A stretch of DNA of 61,076 bases, from assembly GCA_021781495.1 (NCBI GenBank), contig JAJXWS010000006.1, forward strand, positions 1 to 61,076. The letters run 5' to 3'. The translations under genes were made by a program, and so were the position numbers. Below the pieces are notes generated by a model that saw only the letters and a program-made list of their open reading frames with translations, ran no database searches and was not told the DNA's origin. Below are positions 33,393 through 42,360 of the stretch, piece after piece; the first letter of the stretch is position 1, and each line of letters begins with the position of its first letter. The stretch comes from Acidobacteriota bacterium. GTDB lineage: Bacteria > Acidobacteriota > Terriglobia > Terriglobales > Acidobacteriaceae.

Positions 33393-34103
33393 TCACAGGT
33401 AGTGCTGCAGCATCCGTTGCCAGGTAGGCCAGTCATGAGAGTTCTGCGACTCCCAGATGTAGAGTTGGTGGGGAATCTCTTTGGCACTGAAGACACGACC
33501 AAGATTTTGATTCTGCGCAAGGCAGTGATCGTCCCACCCGGTGGCGAGGACGTAGCGATTCCGACGATAGCGCTCAAGATACCAGGGGTCGTTCAGGTTG
33601 GGCAGGTAGTGCGTGGGAAGGTTGTAGTAGCAGTCCTTGTCGTAGTAGCCGCCGAGGAAGCCGGAGAGGTCGAAGGCGCCGGACATGGACAGCATGCCCG
33701 TAAACACATCCGGGTGGCGCAGTGCGATGTTGGCAGCGTGATAACCACCAAAGCTGCAGCCAAGAGCGACCAGTTGCGCATCGCGATTGCGGCGGCGAAC
33801 AAAGGGCACAACCTCATGCAGCAGGTAGCTCTCGTACTGCATGTGGCGAGCAATGCGGGTGCGCGGGGCAACGTTGCGGTTGTACCAACTCTCCATGTCA
33901 ACAGAGTCCGCGCAGAAGAGCTGAAGCTGGCCGGAGTCAAGGCGGCCGGCAAGCGATGCGACCATGCCGCGATCCTCAAACTCGTAGAAGCGCCCGCCGG
34001 AGGTGGGAAAAGCGAGCGCGGGCAACCCGGCATGGCCGAAGACGAGGAGTTCCATGGATCGGCCCAGGCGGGGAGACTGCCACTGGTGATATTCACGAAC
34101 CAT
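33393..34103 (-). CDS. Esterase-family alpha/beta hydrolase
   Basis: A 236-residue cytoplasmic (no signal peptide) hydrolase of the esterase D-like family. The nucleophile elbow is GCSFGG with Ser117, and the catalytic His223 is in SQNSHDWPTW; the acid is likely Asp192 or nearby in ATGWDDHCLAQN. The fold start (LVFGHAGLPALAFPTSGG) fits the group. The preferred start is the ATG at 34103 with GGAG 6 nt upstream; the in-frame ATG at 34121 has no SD. It precedes the ATP-grasp gene (102 bp gap), and the two are probably co-transcribed. Siderophore or polyester hydrolysis is possible; substrate unproven. Confidence 0.82.
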   Translation of the reverse strand: MVREYHQWQSPRLGRSMELLVFGHAGLPALAFPTSGGRFYEFEDRGMVASLAGRLDSGQLQLFCADSVDMESWYNRNVAPRTRIARHMQYESYLLHEVVPFVRRRNRDAQLVALGCSFGGYHAANIALRHPDVFTGMLSMSGAFDLSGFLGGYYDKDCYYNLPTHYLPNLNDPWYLERYRRNRYVLATGWDDHCLAQNQNLGRVFSAKEIPHQLYIWESQNSHDWPTWQRMLQHYL

Positions 34104-34687
34104 GACGCTCTCCGCGGCCATGTGCGCCGGTCGATGAAATCTGCGGAGACATTCTCTTTAAGCTGTTGATAATAATGATCATCACTAGATCCAACGCCGC
34201 GCAAAATGGGAGAACCGGCAGTTTCCTGATACTGTAACAGCCCCGGGCGACGGCGGGGGACCGGCAATTTGCCGGGAGATGCAAAGCCAGTGGCAAAAAG
34301 CGGCTGGTAGATCTGCGGAAAACCTCAATTTTGGAGCATAACCGGGGCACACAAAGTGAGATGAGCCGGACAGCTTGGGTGCGACCATGTTTCCGAGGAG
34401 TTCCAGCAAATTAAGTCTTCTGGGAGCAGCATCTTCGATTTAGCAGGGCCAAACGCGCTGTAAGCCGGGTGAAATAGCCTGCGACCAGGTAAATTCACTC
34501 GGAAGTCGACGCAGGAAACTTGCTCCGGCGTTCAGTTTCGGCGATACTTAGGTGTTGTGTCTTGTGCGGCTGGGCGCATTCGTCTGGCCTGAATGAGTCG
34601 AGGCGCGCTGAAGCAAATAAGCCGCCGGCCGGGAAGATCCCCTGAGACCGCAACAGAGCATTGGAATCTGAAAGGAACTGTATCGCC
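34104..34687. other. 584-bp intergenic stretch
   Basis: Divergent region between the esterase (minus) and rpsP (plus). It contains the Fur-box-like dyad at 34167-34181 and the S16 ribosome binding site at 34673-34676. Nothing else was recognised. Confidence 0.5.
34167..34181. promoter_or_regulatory. Fur-box-like site
   Basis: TGATAATAATGATCA matches the 7-1-7 Fur consensus TGATAAT-N-ATTATCA at every position except one (G for T). It is centred about 70 bp upstream of the esterase start at 34103 on the minus strand, where a repressor would block transcription. Confidence 0.5.
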
Positions 34688-34942
34688 GTGGTGATGATTC
34701 GTTTGGCGCGCGTTGGCGCCCGCAAGCAGCCCTACTACCGCATTGTTGTGATTGAGAAGGATCGCGCGCGCAATGGCCGTTCGATTGAGGTAGTTGGCAC
34801 GTATAACCCCCGCACCAATCCGGCCTCTGTGGACCTGAAGCACGAACGGATTGTATATTGGCGCAGCGTGGGTGCCCAGTTCTCGCCGACGGTGGCAAAG
34901 CTGGTGGCAAAGAACCCGGCTGCGGCTCCTGCCGCGGTCTAA
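34688..34942 (+). CDS. rpsP: 30S ribosomal protein S16
   Basis: An 84-residue ribosomal protein that stabilises the 5' domain of 16S rRNA. The sequence MIRLARVGARKQPYYRIVVIEKDRARNGRSIEVVGTYNPRTNP is the S16 signature. The start is taken as GTG at 34688 (MVMIRL), 11 nt after AGGA; the ATG at 34694 is also possible. It heads the classic rpsP-(khpA)-rimM-trmD-rplS gene order, which is preserved here and extends to rnhB. Confidence 0.97.
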   Translation: MVMIRLARVGARKQPYYRIVVIEKDRARNGRSIEVVGTYNPRTNPASVDLKHERIVYWRSVGAQFSPTVAKLVAKNPAAAPAAV

Positions 34943-35002
34943 TCCCCTTCCCGTTCCCCCCTGGGAGCGATTACAGATCTCTGGCCACCGTTGAGACAGA
35001 TG

Positions 35003-35031
35003 CTGACGGGGGCCAGAACCTGTGCTACTAT
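35003..35031 (+). promoter_or_regulatory. Possible internal promoter before khpA
   Basis: CTGACG at 35003-35008 and TACTAT at 35026-35031 are separated by 17 bases, with an extended TG at 35023-35024. Expected transcription start near 35038, 48 nt before khpA. Confidence 0.45.
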
Positions 35032-35085
35032 TCGCGCACCGATCCAAGTAAGTCTGATTGGATGTAGACGGTCAGGGGCAAGTGC

Positions 35086-35355
35086 ATGACCCAAGTTGAT
35101 ATGGTCGCAGTAGATGAACTGGTTCGCGAAATAGCGCGGGCCCTGGTTGATGAACCGGCAGCCGTAGAAGTGCAGTCCGTGGACCGGGACGATAATACCG
35201 TTCTCAAGCTAAGGGTTGCGCCGCAGGATGTTGGCAAAGTCATCGGTAAGCAGGGGCGCACTGCGCGCTCCGTGCGCACCATTCTGGGTGCCGTGAGCAT
35301 GAAGCTGCATCACCGCTACACGCTCGACATCCTGGAAGAGGACGACAAGCCTTAA
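35086..35355 (+). CDS. khpA: KH-domain RNA-binding protein KhpA
   Basis: An 89-residue single KH-domain RNA-binding protein, known from Gram-positives and others as the KhpA partner of KhpB, acting in RNA control and cell division. The GXXG loop is GKQG in GKVIGKQGRTARSVR, followed by the hydrophobic helix. The ATG at 35086 has CAGGGG upstream. It lies between rpsP and rimM, its usual place, with a possible internal promoter upstream. Confidence 0.95.
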   Translation: MTQVDMVAVDELVREIARALVDEPAAVEVQSVDRDDNTVLKLRVAPQDVGKVIGKQGRTARSVRTILGAVSMKLHHRYTLDILEEDDKP

Positions 35356-35396
35356 GCTACGGAACGGACGCGAGCCGGCAACTGCCGGAGGGGAAG

Positions 35397-35987
35397 ATGA
35401 CCCAACCGGAAGAGTGGGCTTGGCTTGCGCGCATTCGGCGCACACAGGGACGCAAAGGCGAGGTCTTCGCCGAGATTTTGACAGATTTTCCTGAGAAATT
35501 TGCCGAACGGCGAAGGCTATGGCTCATTGCCGAGGGCTCTTCGGCGGCAGCCGAACGGACCAAAGTTGATTTGTTGCCACAAGAGGTTGAGCTCACATCC
35601 CACTGGTTGCACAAGGGTGGCGTTGTGCTGCACTTCGCCGGCGTGAACACCATCTCGGACGCAGAAGCTCTTGCAGGACGAGTAGTGGCGATTCCAAGGG
35701 CGGAGCGAACTACGCTAGGCGTAGATGAAGCCTACGTTGGCGACCTGATTGGGTGCACGCTGGTGGATGTGTCCGGTGCTAACCCGGTGGATGTGGGCGA
35801 GATTGTGGATGTGGACCGGGAGGCTGGTCCGGTTGCCCTGCTGGTGGTGCGCGGCGCCCAGGGAGAAGTGTTGATTCCCTTTGCCAAGAGCTACCTGAAG
35901 AACCTGAATGTGAGCGCAAAGCGGGTGGAGATGGCCCTGCCTGAAGGGCTTGTTGACCTGAACGCGCCGGGTTCGGGCAACGCCTGA
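35397..35987 (+). CDS. rimM: Ribosome maturation factor RimM
   Basis: A 196-residue protein that binds S19 and helps 30S head assembly. The N-terminal RimM domain has LARIRRTQGRKGEVFAEI with the G-E-V pattern, followed by a PRC-barrel (about residues 110-190) with EAYVGDLIGCTLVDV and GEVLIPFAKSYLKNLNVSAKRV. Between them a Lys/Glu-rich hinge. The ATG at 35397 follows GGAGGGGAAG at good spacing. It is between khpA and trmD as expected. Confidence 0.96.
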   Translation: MTQPEEWAWLARIRRTQGRKGEVFAEILTDFPEKFAERRRLWLIAEGSSAAAERTKVDLLPQEVELTSHWLHKGGVVLHFAGVNTISDAEALAGRVVAIPRAERTTLGVDEAYVGDLIGCTLVDVSGANPVDVGEIVDVDREAGPVALLVVRGAQGEVLIPFAKSYLKNLNVSAKRVEMALPEGLVDLNAPGSGNA

Positions 35988-36009
35988 GATTCAGAGTGAT
36001 TGAACGCCG

Positions 36010-36855
36010 ATGAGCTTGCGCTTTGACATCGTGACCATCTTTCCGGGACTGTTTGCCGGGATTTTTGACCATGGGATTGTGCGCCGGGCGCAGGCCGAAG
36101 GGCTGGTGACCGTTGGCGTGCACGACCTGCGCGCCTTTACCCACGACCGGCACCGCACGGTGGATGATCGGCCGTTTGGCGGCGGCGAGGGCATGGTGCT
36201 AAAGCCGGAACCGCTGGCTGAAGCGCTGGGATCGCTGGAAATCGCAAAAAAGACAGAGAGGATGCAGGCCGGGAGCCCAGGGCGGACGCGGGTGATTCTG
36301 CTTTCGGCCCAGGGCAAGCCGTTTACGCAGCAGGTGGCGCGTGAACTGGCAGGGCTGGAACGGATGGTGCTGATCTGCGGACGCTATGAAGGCGTGGACG
36401 AGCGGATCAACGATCTGTATTGCGACATGGAACTCTCCATTGGCGACTATGTGCTGAGCGGGGGTGAGCTGGCCGCCGCGGTGGTGGTGGATGCGGTGAT
36501 GCGGCTGGTTCCGGGCGTGCTGGGCAATGAGGCGTCAGGGGAGTTCGAGAGCTTTGGCGCGGCGGACGCCGAGATTACAACGGATGAGCAGGGCGTACCG
36601 CGCTCCCAGCACGGAGCAGGCGGACTGCTGGACTATCCGCACTACACGCGGCCGGCGGAGTTTGAGGGTCTGCGCGCGCCGGAGGTTCTGCTGAATGGAG
36701 ACCACCGGCAGATTCGCCGCTGGCGCCGTGAGCAGCAACTGCGCAAGACAATGATGAACCGGCCGGACCTGCTGGAACAGGCCCAGTTGAGCCGCGAAGA
36801 CGAGAAGATCCTGGGCGCAATTCGCGAGGAAGCTCGCAGCAAAACAGAGACGTAA
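36010..36855 (+). CDS. trmD: tRNA (guanine-N1)-methyltransferase TrmD
   Basis: A 281-residue SPOUT methyltransferase that modifies G37 of tRNAs next to the anticodon, preventing frameshifts. It carries the SAM-binding trefoil knot in ICGRYEGVDERI and LSIGDYVLSGGELAAAVVVDAVMRLVPGV, and an N-terminal FDIVTIFPGLFAGIFDHGIVRRA. The C-terminal domain with DYPHYTRPAEFEGLRAPEVLLNGDH covers the substrate-binding part. The active form is a dimer. Length is slightly above E. coli TrmD (255). The ATG at 36010 lies 22 bp behind the rimM stop; it is the fourth member of the translation cluster. Confidence 0.97.
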   Translation: MSLRFDIVTIFPGLFAGIFDHGIVRRAQAEGLVTVGVHDLRAFTHDRHRTVDDRPFGGGEGMVLKPEPLAEALGSLEIAKKTERMQAGSPGRTRVILLSAQGKPFTQQVARELAGLERMVLICGRYEGVDERINDLYCDMELSIGDYVLSGGELAAAVVVDAVMRLVPGVLGNEASGEFESFGAADAEITTDEQGVPRSQHGAGGLLDYPHYTRPAEFEGLRAPEVLLNGDHRQIRRWRREQQLRKTMMNRPDLLEQAQLSREDEKILGAIREEARSKTET

Positions 36856-36936
36856 GAGATCGCCAGTCCAGAATTAGGCGCGAAGGGCGATTGTCTGTTA
36901 AACTTAAGGTTCTGAGTTCAACAGCAGGAAACTACC

Positions 36937-37302
36937 ATGTCCATTCATCCCGTAATGCAGCGCCTGGCCGACAAGCTGAAGCGCACCGATCTCCCCGAGT
37001 TCGTCCCTGGTGACCAGGTTCGCGTCCAGGTCAAGATCAAGGAAGGCGACAAAGAGCGTTTGCAGGCCTTTGAGGGTCTGGTAATCGCCATTAACCGCGG
37101 CCCCCAGGGCACGTTTACCGTGCGCAAGATGAGCTTTGGCCAGGGTGTGGAGCGTATCTTCCCCTTCAACTCCAAAGTCGTCGACAAGGTCGAGAAAATT
37201 CGCAGCTACAAGGTGCGTCGCGCCAAGCTGTTCTACATTCGCGGACTGCGCGGCAAGGCTGCTCGTCTCAAGGAAGTGGATCGGCTGACCGCCAAGGCAT
37301 AG
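36937..37302 (+). CDS. rplS: 50S ribosomal protein L19
   Basis: A 121-residue large-subunit protein at the 30S-50S interface. The L19 signature is seen in [66 protein letters not shown], ending [19 protein letters not shown] ([15 protein letters not shown]). The last about 10 residues are the typical basic tail. The ATG at 36937 has CAGCAGGAAAC upstream. It is followed by a strong terminator, which ends the rpsP-rplS operon, although rnhB follows. Confidence 0.97.
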   Translation: MSIHPVMQRLADKLKRTDLPEFVPGDQVRVQVKIKEGDKERLQAFEGLVIAINRGPQGTFTVRKMSFGQGVERIFPFNSKVVDKVEKIRSYKVRRAKLFYIRGLRGKAARLKEVDRLTAKA

Positions 37303-37323
37303 CCTTTCTCAACTGTTTTTTGT

Positions 37324-37358
37324 CACGAGCCCCCGGCCCACGCGGCTGGGGGCTCGTG
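37324..37358 (+). terminator. Rho-independent terminator after rplS
   Basis: CACGAGCCCCC (37324-37334) pairs exactly with GGGGGCTCGTG (37348-37358) with a 13-nt loop, followed by ATTTTTTAT. It ends the ribosomal operon 21 bp after the L19 stop. Confidence 0.92.
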
Positions 37359-37377
37359 ATTTTTTATACTGGAGAAC

Positions 37378-38013
37378 ATGGCCAAGCCTACGGATTGCGG
37401 ATGGACGCTGGAGGAAGCCGCACGCAAGTGCGGCGCATTGCGCATTGCGGGGCTGGACGAAGTGGGGCGCGGGCCGCTCTTTGGGCCGGTGGTAGCGGCT
37501 GCGGTGATTCTGCCGCGCGGTTGCAGCCTGCCGGGACTGACCGACTCAAAGAAGCTGAGCGAAAAGAAACGCAACGAGCTGGATATAGAGATTCGCGCGA
37601 ACGCCGTGGCGTGGGCGATTGCCTTGGTGGACGCAGAAACAATTGACCGCATTAACATCCGGCAGGCCTCGCTGCTGGCCATGCGGCGCGCGGTAGAACA
37701 ACTGGCCCTAAGCCCGGATTACTTGCTGATTGACGGGCGCGACACAATCGACTGGCCATGCCCGCAACAGGCAGTGATTCAGGGCGACGGCACGAGCCTC
37801 TCCATTGCCGCGGCAAGCGTGCTTGCCAAGGTATATCGCGACAGGCTTTTGGTGGAGTTGGACCGGGAGTTTCCCGGTTATGGACTCGCACAGCATAAGG
37901 GGTATCCGTGCCCGGCCCACAGAGAGGCTCTGGCGCGGCTTGGGCCCACTCCCATGCACCGCAAAAGCTATCAGCCGGTGGCACAATCGGCGTTACAATT
38001 CCCTGAGCTTTAA
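37378..38013 (+). CDS. rnhB: Ribonuclease HII
   Basis: A 211-residue enzyme that cleaves the RNA strand of RNA-DNA hybrids and removes single ribonucleotides. The catalytic Asp27-Glu28 pair is in IAGLDEVGRGPLFGP; the third acidic residue is in LLIDGRD; the C-terminal KGYPCPAHREAL motif matches type 2. The ATG at 37378 has GGAGAAC upstream. It lies 19 bp past the rplS terminator, in the conserved trmD-rplS-rnhB order, with its own expression or read-through. Confidence 0.96.
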   Translation: MAKPTDCGWTLEEAARKCGALRIAGLDEVGRGPLFGPVVAAAVILPRGCSLPGLTDSKKLSEKKRNELDIEIRANAVAWAIALVDAETIDRINIRQASLLAMRRAVEQLALSPDYLLIDGRDTIDWPCPQQAVIQGDGTSLSIAAASVLAKVYRDRLLVELDREFPGYGLAQHKGYPCPAHREALARLGPTPMHRKSYQPVAQSALQFPEL

Positions 38014-38039
38014 TTGAAAGCCCGTGGAGACTCGCCGTG

Positions 38040-39197
38040 ATGCGGCTCCGATGGATTGCGTTCGTCTGCGTGGGGGCTCTGGGACTGGTGGCGTGTGACC
38101 GGCCCCGACCCAAGAAGCCGGATCCTACTCTTGGGCGAGTGACCGGGCTTGTGCTATGCGCAGATACAGGCAAGCCAGCTCGCTTTGCAGAAGTAATACT
38201 CACAAAAGTCCCCGTGGAAAACGAGGACCCCTCTGACATAGTTTCCCCTTTGATCGACAGTGAAAAAGCGGTAACGGGCCTTGAGGGCCGCTTCACAATG
38301 GAAGCGGTAAAGCCGGGACGTTACTTTGCATTCGCAACGTTGGATGGATATCTGGATCCGTTTCGCGGGCTGGATGTAAGCCGGCTGGAGAAGCTGGAGA
38401 GCGACAAAGAACGTGCCTTGGACGCGCTGAAGCAGTGGAAGGCAAACCTTGTTGACGTGTCTGTTGCGGCACACCGTACGACGGTCGTAACAATTGACAT
38501 AGAACCCGCTGCGGAGATTGAGGGTACGGTAACGTTTGACGATGGCAGCCCGGCAATTGGCGTGCATTTTGAGCTGTTGCGCAAGACCGCAGACCACAAC
38601 TGGTCGAGTGTAGGTTTAGGACGAGTGGAGGGATGGTCGCTTCCAGAAGTGAGCGATCGCCATGGGCACTACCGGCTGGAGAACCTGGTTGGCGGGGAAT
38701 ACATTGTGTGTGCTCTGATGCCCCCGGACTGGGAGGACGATGCGCCTCGCGTCTGTACAGGAAACGTATTTCGTCAACGCGACGCACGTATTATCCGGGT
38801 AGAGAGCGCAGGAGTCGCACAAGGAGTGGACATCGTCATTCCACTGACAGGGATGCATAGGGTTTCCGGAACAGTGAGAGCCTTGATCGACGATCATCCG
38901 ATGCACGATGGCGTGGTCCAACTGCTGTATGCGGACGACGGAGAGAAGACCCGCGAAACAGTACTGGATGCCGATGGCTACTACCAGTTCCGTTACGTGC
39001 CAAGCGGGGAGTACGTCGTGCGGGTAACGCATGTTTCAGAAATCGATCCCAATAGCCCGGAGGACCCGCAGACGCGAGAAAAGAGCCGGATCCTATATGC
39101 CGATAAAGAGACCCCACTAAGTGTCGCGACGGACATGCAGAGCGTGGATTTTGCACTGACTGAGGCCAAGCCTTCCACCGTGGAAGAAAAACACTAG
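38040..39197 (+). CDS. Lipoprotein with carboxypeptidase-regulatory-like domains
   Basis: A 385-residue lipoprotein: signal peptide with lipobox LVAC. The mature part holds three carboxypeptidase-regulatory-like (beta-sandwich) modules, one near residues 35-110 (GRVTGLVLCADTGKPARFAEVIL), one near 155-245 (AEIEGTVTFDDGSPAIGVHFELL) and one near 285-370 (HRVSGTVRALIDDHPMHDGVVQLLY). Typical turns FTMEAVKPGRYFAF, YRLENLVGGEYIVCA and YYQFRYVPSGEYVV close each. Such domains are common on the surface of acidobacteria and Bacteroidetes. The start is ATG 38040; GTG 38037 just upstream is also possible with GGAG at 38026. It follows rnhB by 23-26 bp. Confidence 0.85.
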   Translation: MRLRWIAFVCVGALGLVACDRPRPKKPDPTLGRVTGLVLCADTGKPARFAEVILTKVPVENEDPSDIVSPLIDSEKAVTGLEGRFTMEAVKPGRYFAFATLDGYLDPFRGLDVSRLEKLESDKERALDALKQWKANLVDVSVAAHRTTVVTIDIEPAAEIEGTVTFDDGSPAIGVHFELLRKTADHNWSSVGLGRVEGWSLPEVSDRHGHYRLENLVGGEYIVCALMPPDWEDDAPRVCTGNVFRQRDARIIRVESAGVAQGVDIVIPLTGMHRVSGTVRALIDDHPMHDGVVQLLYADDGEKTRETVLDADGYYQFRYVPSGEYVVRVTHVSEIDPNSPEDPQTREKSRILYADKETPLSVATDMQSVDFALTEAKPSTVEEKH

Positions 39198-39220
39198 AGC
39201 CGCGGATGAAGCCGGGCCGC

Positions 39221-39835
39221 TCAGGCTGCTGCGGTCACCTTGCGGCGCTGTGCTAAGGCGAGCACGGGGCGGGCAAGCAGGAGAATCGCCAGCACAATGG
39301 TGATGGTCACGGGTGTGAGCACGCCGGGCTTGACCTGCCACCAGTAGTGAACCACGCCGCAGACGGCAGCAAGATAAGCAAGCTTGTGAAGGCGGTTCCA
39401 GCGCTTGCCTCCCAGCTTGCGAATGGCCCAGTTGGTGGAGGTGGCCGCCAGCGGCAGCAGCAACAGCCATGCCACCATGCCCATGGTGATGAAGCGGCGC
39501 TTTACGACGTCAGCCGTCATGGCATTGATGTCGAATGCCGTGTAGAGCGCGATCCACGTCAACAGATGCAGAGTTGCGTAGAAAAAGGCAAACAGGCCGA
39601 GCAGACGCCGAAAGCGAATCAGCCACGACAACTGAGGAAGCAGGCGCCGCACTGGCGTAATCGCCAGTGAGATGGTGAGCAGGCGCAGTGTGGCCAGGCC
39701 GGTGGTAAAGGTGATCTCCGCCGTGGGATCAGGGCCTAGGTTGTTGGTAGCTGCTCCCCAAACGAGGCGCGCGAGCGGCCACAGGCAGGCCAGCCATACG
39801 AGAGTTTTGAGCAGAACGAGTGTGGAACGTTTCAT
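39221..39835 (-). CDS. msrQ: Heme-binding subunit of periplasmic Met-sulfoxide reductase
   Basis: A 204-residue, six-helix heme b membrane protein that passes electrons from the quinone pool to MsrP. The heme ligands are histidines on helices: His in YATLHLLTW and those in WNRLHKLAYLAAVCGVVHYWW. The family pattern RRLLGLFAFFYATLHLL and GGKRWNRLHKL is clear. The ATG at 39835 starts the first helix (MKRSTLVLLKTLVW); the longer frame to 39895 is rejected. It is downstream of msrP with an 88-bp gap, the expected gene order, both minus strand. Confidence 0.95.
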   Translation of the reverse strand: MKRSTLVLLKTLVWLACLWPLARLVWGAATNNLGPDPTAEITFTTGLATLRLLTISLAITPVRRLLPQLSWLIRFRRLLGLFAFFYATLHLLTWIALYTAFDINAMTADVVKRRFITMGMVAWLLLLPLAATSTNWAIRKLGGKRWNRLHKLAYLAAVCGVVHYWWQVKPGVLTPVTITIVLAILLLARPVLALAQRRKVTAAA

Positions 39836-39923
39836 GACCAGCCGATCGAGAGTGTCGTAAGTACGCAGAAGTTGCACTGGGCTGCACAGGTGCAAGCCCG
39901 ATGGAGCCGGGGCGGGGACAACC

Positions 39924-40907
39924 CTAGTAATACTTTTTGAGATCCATGCTGTTATAAAGCGAGGCTACCTGGTCTCCATAGCCGTTGAACATGAGCGTGG
40001 TACGCAGTTGCGCATAGAAGGGCAGGCCGATGCGACGCTCGGTCTTCTGGCTCCAGCGGGGATGATCCACGTTGGGATTGACGTTGGAGTAGAACCCGTA
40101 CTCGTTTGGAGCCATGTCGTTCCACGTGGTGTGCGGCTGCTTGTCCAGGAAGCGCACGGCAACAATGGACTTGGCGGACTTGAAGCCGTACTTCCACGGA
40201 ACAACGATGCGCACCGGCGCTCCATTCTGGTTGGGCAACACCTCGCCGTAGAGGCCAAAGGTAAGCAGAGTGAGCGGGTTCATGGCCTCATCCATGCGTA
40301 GCCCTTCCGAGTATGGCCAGAAGATGGTGGACTCGGACGACCACTTCTCGACGTGCTTGTCGTAGTAGGAGAGGAACTGCACGTATCGGGCGTTGGAGAG
40401 CGGCTCGCACTGGCGGATGAACTCAGAGAGCGAATAGCCAACCCACGGGACAACCATGCTCCACGCCTCAACACAGCGATGGCGGTAAACCCGGTCCTCC
40501 AGCGCATGCATCTTGAGGAGCGTGTCGATGTCGAAGGTCTTCGGCTTTTTCACCAGTCCCTCGACGCGTACGGTCCACGGGCGCGTCGGCAAGCCACCGG
40601 CATTCATGGCGGGCTGATACTTCTGCACTCCGAACTCGTAAAAGTTGTTATAGGTCGTGACGTCCTTGTAGCTGGTCAGTTGCTCGCCGGTGGTGGTAAG
40701 CGGACTCTTTACGGTCTGCAGTTTGGTGCCTGCAAGAACGCCTGCACTAGGCGAAAGGACCTCTGCAATGCGCTCGGCACCAAATGCAACAGCACCCGTG
40801 GCGGCCGCGCCGGAGATAGCCGTGCGAAGAAAACGGCGGCGGTTCATGTACTGCTCGCGGGGCGTAATGGCAGAAGCGGGAATGCCCGGCGGTTTGCCAA
40901 TGAGCAT
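39924..40907 (-). CDS. msrP: Periplasmic Met-sulfoxide reductase, molybdopterin subunit
   Basis: A 327-residue Tat-exported molybdoenzyme that repairs oxidised methionines in envelope proteins. The Tat signal has [12 protein letters not shown] (residues 22-33) and the molybdenum-ligand cysteine is in [17 protein letters not shown]. The oxidoreductase domain continues with [13 protein letters not shown] and ends with an [14 protein letters not shown] tail. The ATG at 40907 (MLIGKPPG) has GAGGT 6 nt upstream; the frame extension to 40919 is rejected. It is followed by msrQ; a mog gene about 1.5 kb away fits its cofactor need. Confidence 0.96.
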   Translation of the reverse strand: MLIGKPPGIPASAITPREQYMNRRRFLRTAISGAAATGAVAFGAERIAEVLSPSAGVLAGTKLQTVKSPLTTTGEQLTSYKDVTTYNNFYEFGVQKYQPAMNAGGLPTRPWTVRVEGLVKKPKTFDIDTLLKMHALEDRVYRHRCVEAWSMVVPWVGYSLSEFIRQCEPLSNARYVQFLSYYDKHVEKWSSESTIFWPYSEGLRMDEAMNPLTLLTFGLYGEVLPNQNGAPVRIVVPWKYGFKSAKSIVAVRFLDKQPHTTWNDMAPNEYGFYSNVNPNVDHPRWSQKTERRIGLPFYAQLRTTLMFNGYGDQVASLYNSMDLKKYY

Positions 40908-41042
40908 AGATGACCTCACTCAGGGAAGAAGTTCGTCGCAACCATTAGACACTACAGGGTTGCCGTAGGTTACACCCGAGCGGGATACGAAAATTGATGG
41001 GATGAAAGCCGGGAAAGTCCGCTGGGGCTGGCGGGGCAGCAG

Positions 41043-42146
41043 CTATCGGCCGCCCCGGCCGGCTTTCTCACTATGCACAAGCGCGGGCAAACTGCCGCGC
41101 GGAAAGGTGGTGGACTGGCGCACGACGAGCCGTGTCGGTACATTCCACTCCTTGCGTGCCGCTTTGGGGTGGTCTGTCTCAATACCGGCGCGGAGGGCTT
41201 CCACGGCGGCGGCCGCAAGGTCATGGCAGGACATCTCAATTGTGGTGAGCGGCGGCAGCATAAACTGCGCCAGATGAATATCGTCGAATCCGACGACTGA
41301 GATATCCGCAGGCACCTTGTGCGTGGTGTGGTGCAGCCCGTGCAGAACGCCGATGGCCGTCATGTCGTTCGAGCACATGATGGCCGTGGGCAGCGATTCA
41401 AGCGTCGCCAGCTTCTCCATGGCCGCGATGCCGCCTTCCATCGTGTGGCTGCCTTCAATCATGTGCTCGGAAGGAACATTGAGGCCGAGTTCCCCCATCG
41501 CCTTGAGAAACGCATCCCGACGCGCCACAGCAGAGCGCAGACGCAGCGGACCGCTAATGAACGCGATTTGACGGTGTCCAAGTGCCGCTAGATGCTGCAC
41601 GCCCTGGCGTATGCCTTCCCCATAATCCACCTTGATGGTGCGGATGTTGGGCAGGTCAGGTCCCGCGTCGACAAAGACCAGAGGAAACTCGCGCTCCACC
41701 AGCTTCTTTACCAGGTCTTCTTCGATGCCGAAGGTCATGACCGCTACGCCATCCACATTGCGCTGCATCAGGCGGCGCAGGAGCGACTCCGTGCGGGCCG
41801 GCTCGTAGTTCGTGGAGCCGATCAGTACCTCGTAACCCTGCGCAACAGCCAGGTTTTCAAACTCCTGGACGAGTTCGGGGAAGAAGGGGTTGGTAATCTC
41901 TGACACGATGAGGCCCAGCATTTGGCTGCGACCAGAAACAAGAGCGCGTGCCTGCGTATTTGGCAGGTAGCCAACTTCTTCGATGGCCTTCCATACGCGA
42001 CGGGCAAGATCAGGGTTGACGGTGGAGATGTGATTAACCGTGCGAGAAACGGTTGCAATCGACACTCCAGCGCGCTGCGCCACGTCGCGGATGCTGACTG
42101 TGCCGGGACGGCGACGTTCAGAGGGATGGTTTCTAGGTCCACTCAC
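41043..42146 (-). CDS. LacI-family transcriptional regulator
   Basis: A 367-residue regulator. The N-terminal helix-turn-helix is TVSIRDVAQRAGVSIATVSRTVNH, followed by the hinge helix with ARALVSGRSQ. The periplasmic-binding-like effector domain runs from LGLIVSEITNPFFPELV to the C-terminus, with the FDDIHLAQFMLPPLTTI stretch near the end. The true start is uncertain: GTG at 42146 is used because it lies 15 codons before the HTH, but ATG at 42260 opens the same frame and neither has a good ribosome site. The sugar it senses is not evident, as no carbohydrate genes are adjacent. Confidence 0.88.
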   Translation of the reverse strand: MSGPRNHPSERRRPGTVSIRDVAQRAGVSIATVSRTVNHISTVNPDLARRVWKAIEEVGYLPNTQARALVSGRSQMLGLIVSEITNPFFPELVQEFENLAVAQGYEVLIGSTNYEPARTESLLRRLMQRNVDGVAVMTFGIEEDLVKKLVEREFPLVFVDAGPDLPNIRTIKVDYGEGIRQGVQHLAALGHRQIAFISGPLRLRSAVARRDAFLKAMGELGLNVPSEHMIEGSHTMEGGIAAMEKLATLESLPTAIMCSNDMTAIGVLHGLHHTTHKVPADISVVGFDDIHLAQFMLPPLTTIEMSCHDLAAAAVEALRAGIETDHPKAARKEWNVPTRLVVRQSTTFPRGSLPALVHSEKAGRGGR

Positions 42147-42242
42147 GGGTGTCTTGATTTTACGCTTTCCTGATGTTTCCGAAGACGCTGGATGCAAAGA
42201 TTGTATGCCATAACTTACCCAAAAGCTGTATCTTGCGAATAT

Positions 42243-42254
42243 TTTTGCGTAAAA
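42243..42254. promoter_or_regulatory. Near-palindrome upstream of the LacI gene
   Basis: TTTTGCGTAAAA at 42243-42254 is a near-perfect dyad (one mismatch per arm) centred on CG, the typical layout of a LacI-family operator. It lies about 100 bp upstream of the GTG start and may serve autoregulation. Confidence 0.3.
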
Positions 42255-42360
42255 GACCATGCGTGCTTCTGGCCGCGGCAGCGCCAAAAGCATGGAATCC
42301 TGGAAAGCGTTTGCTGATCAGCTCAAGCCATGTCCCATTAAGCCGTTGAGTAATGCGATT

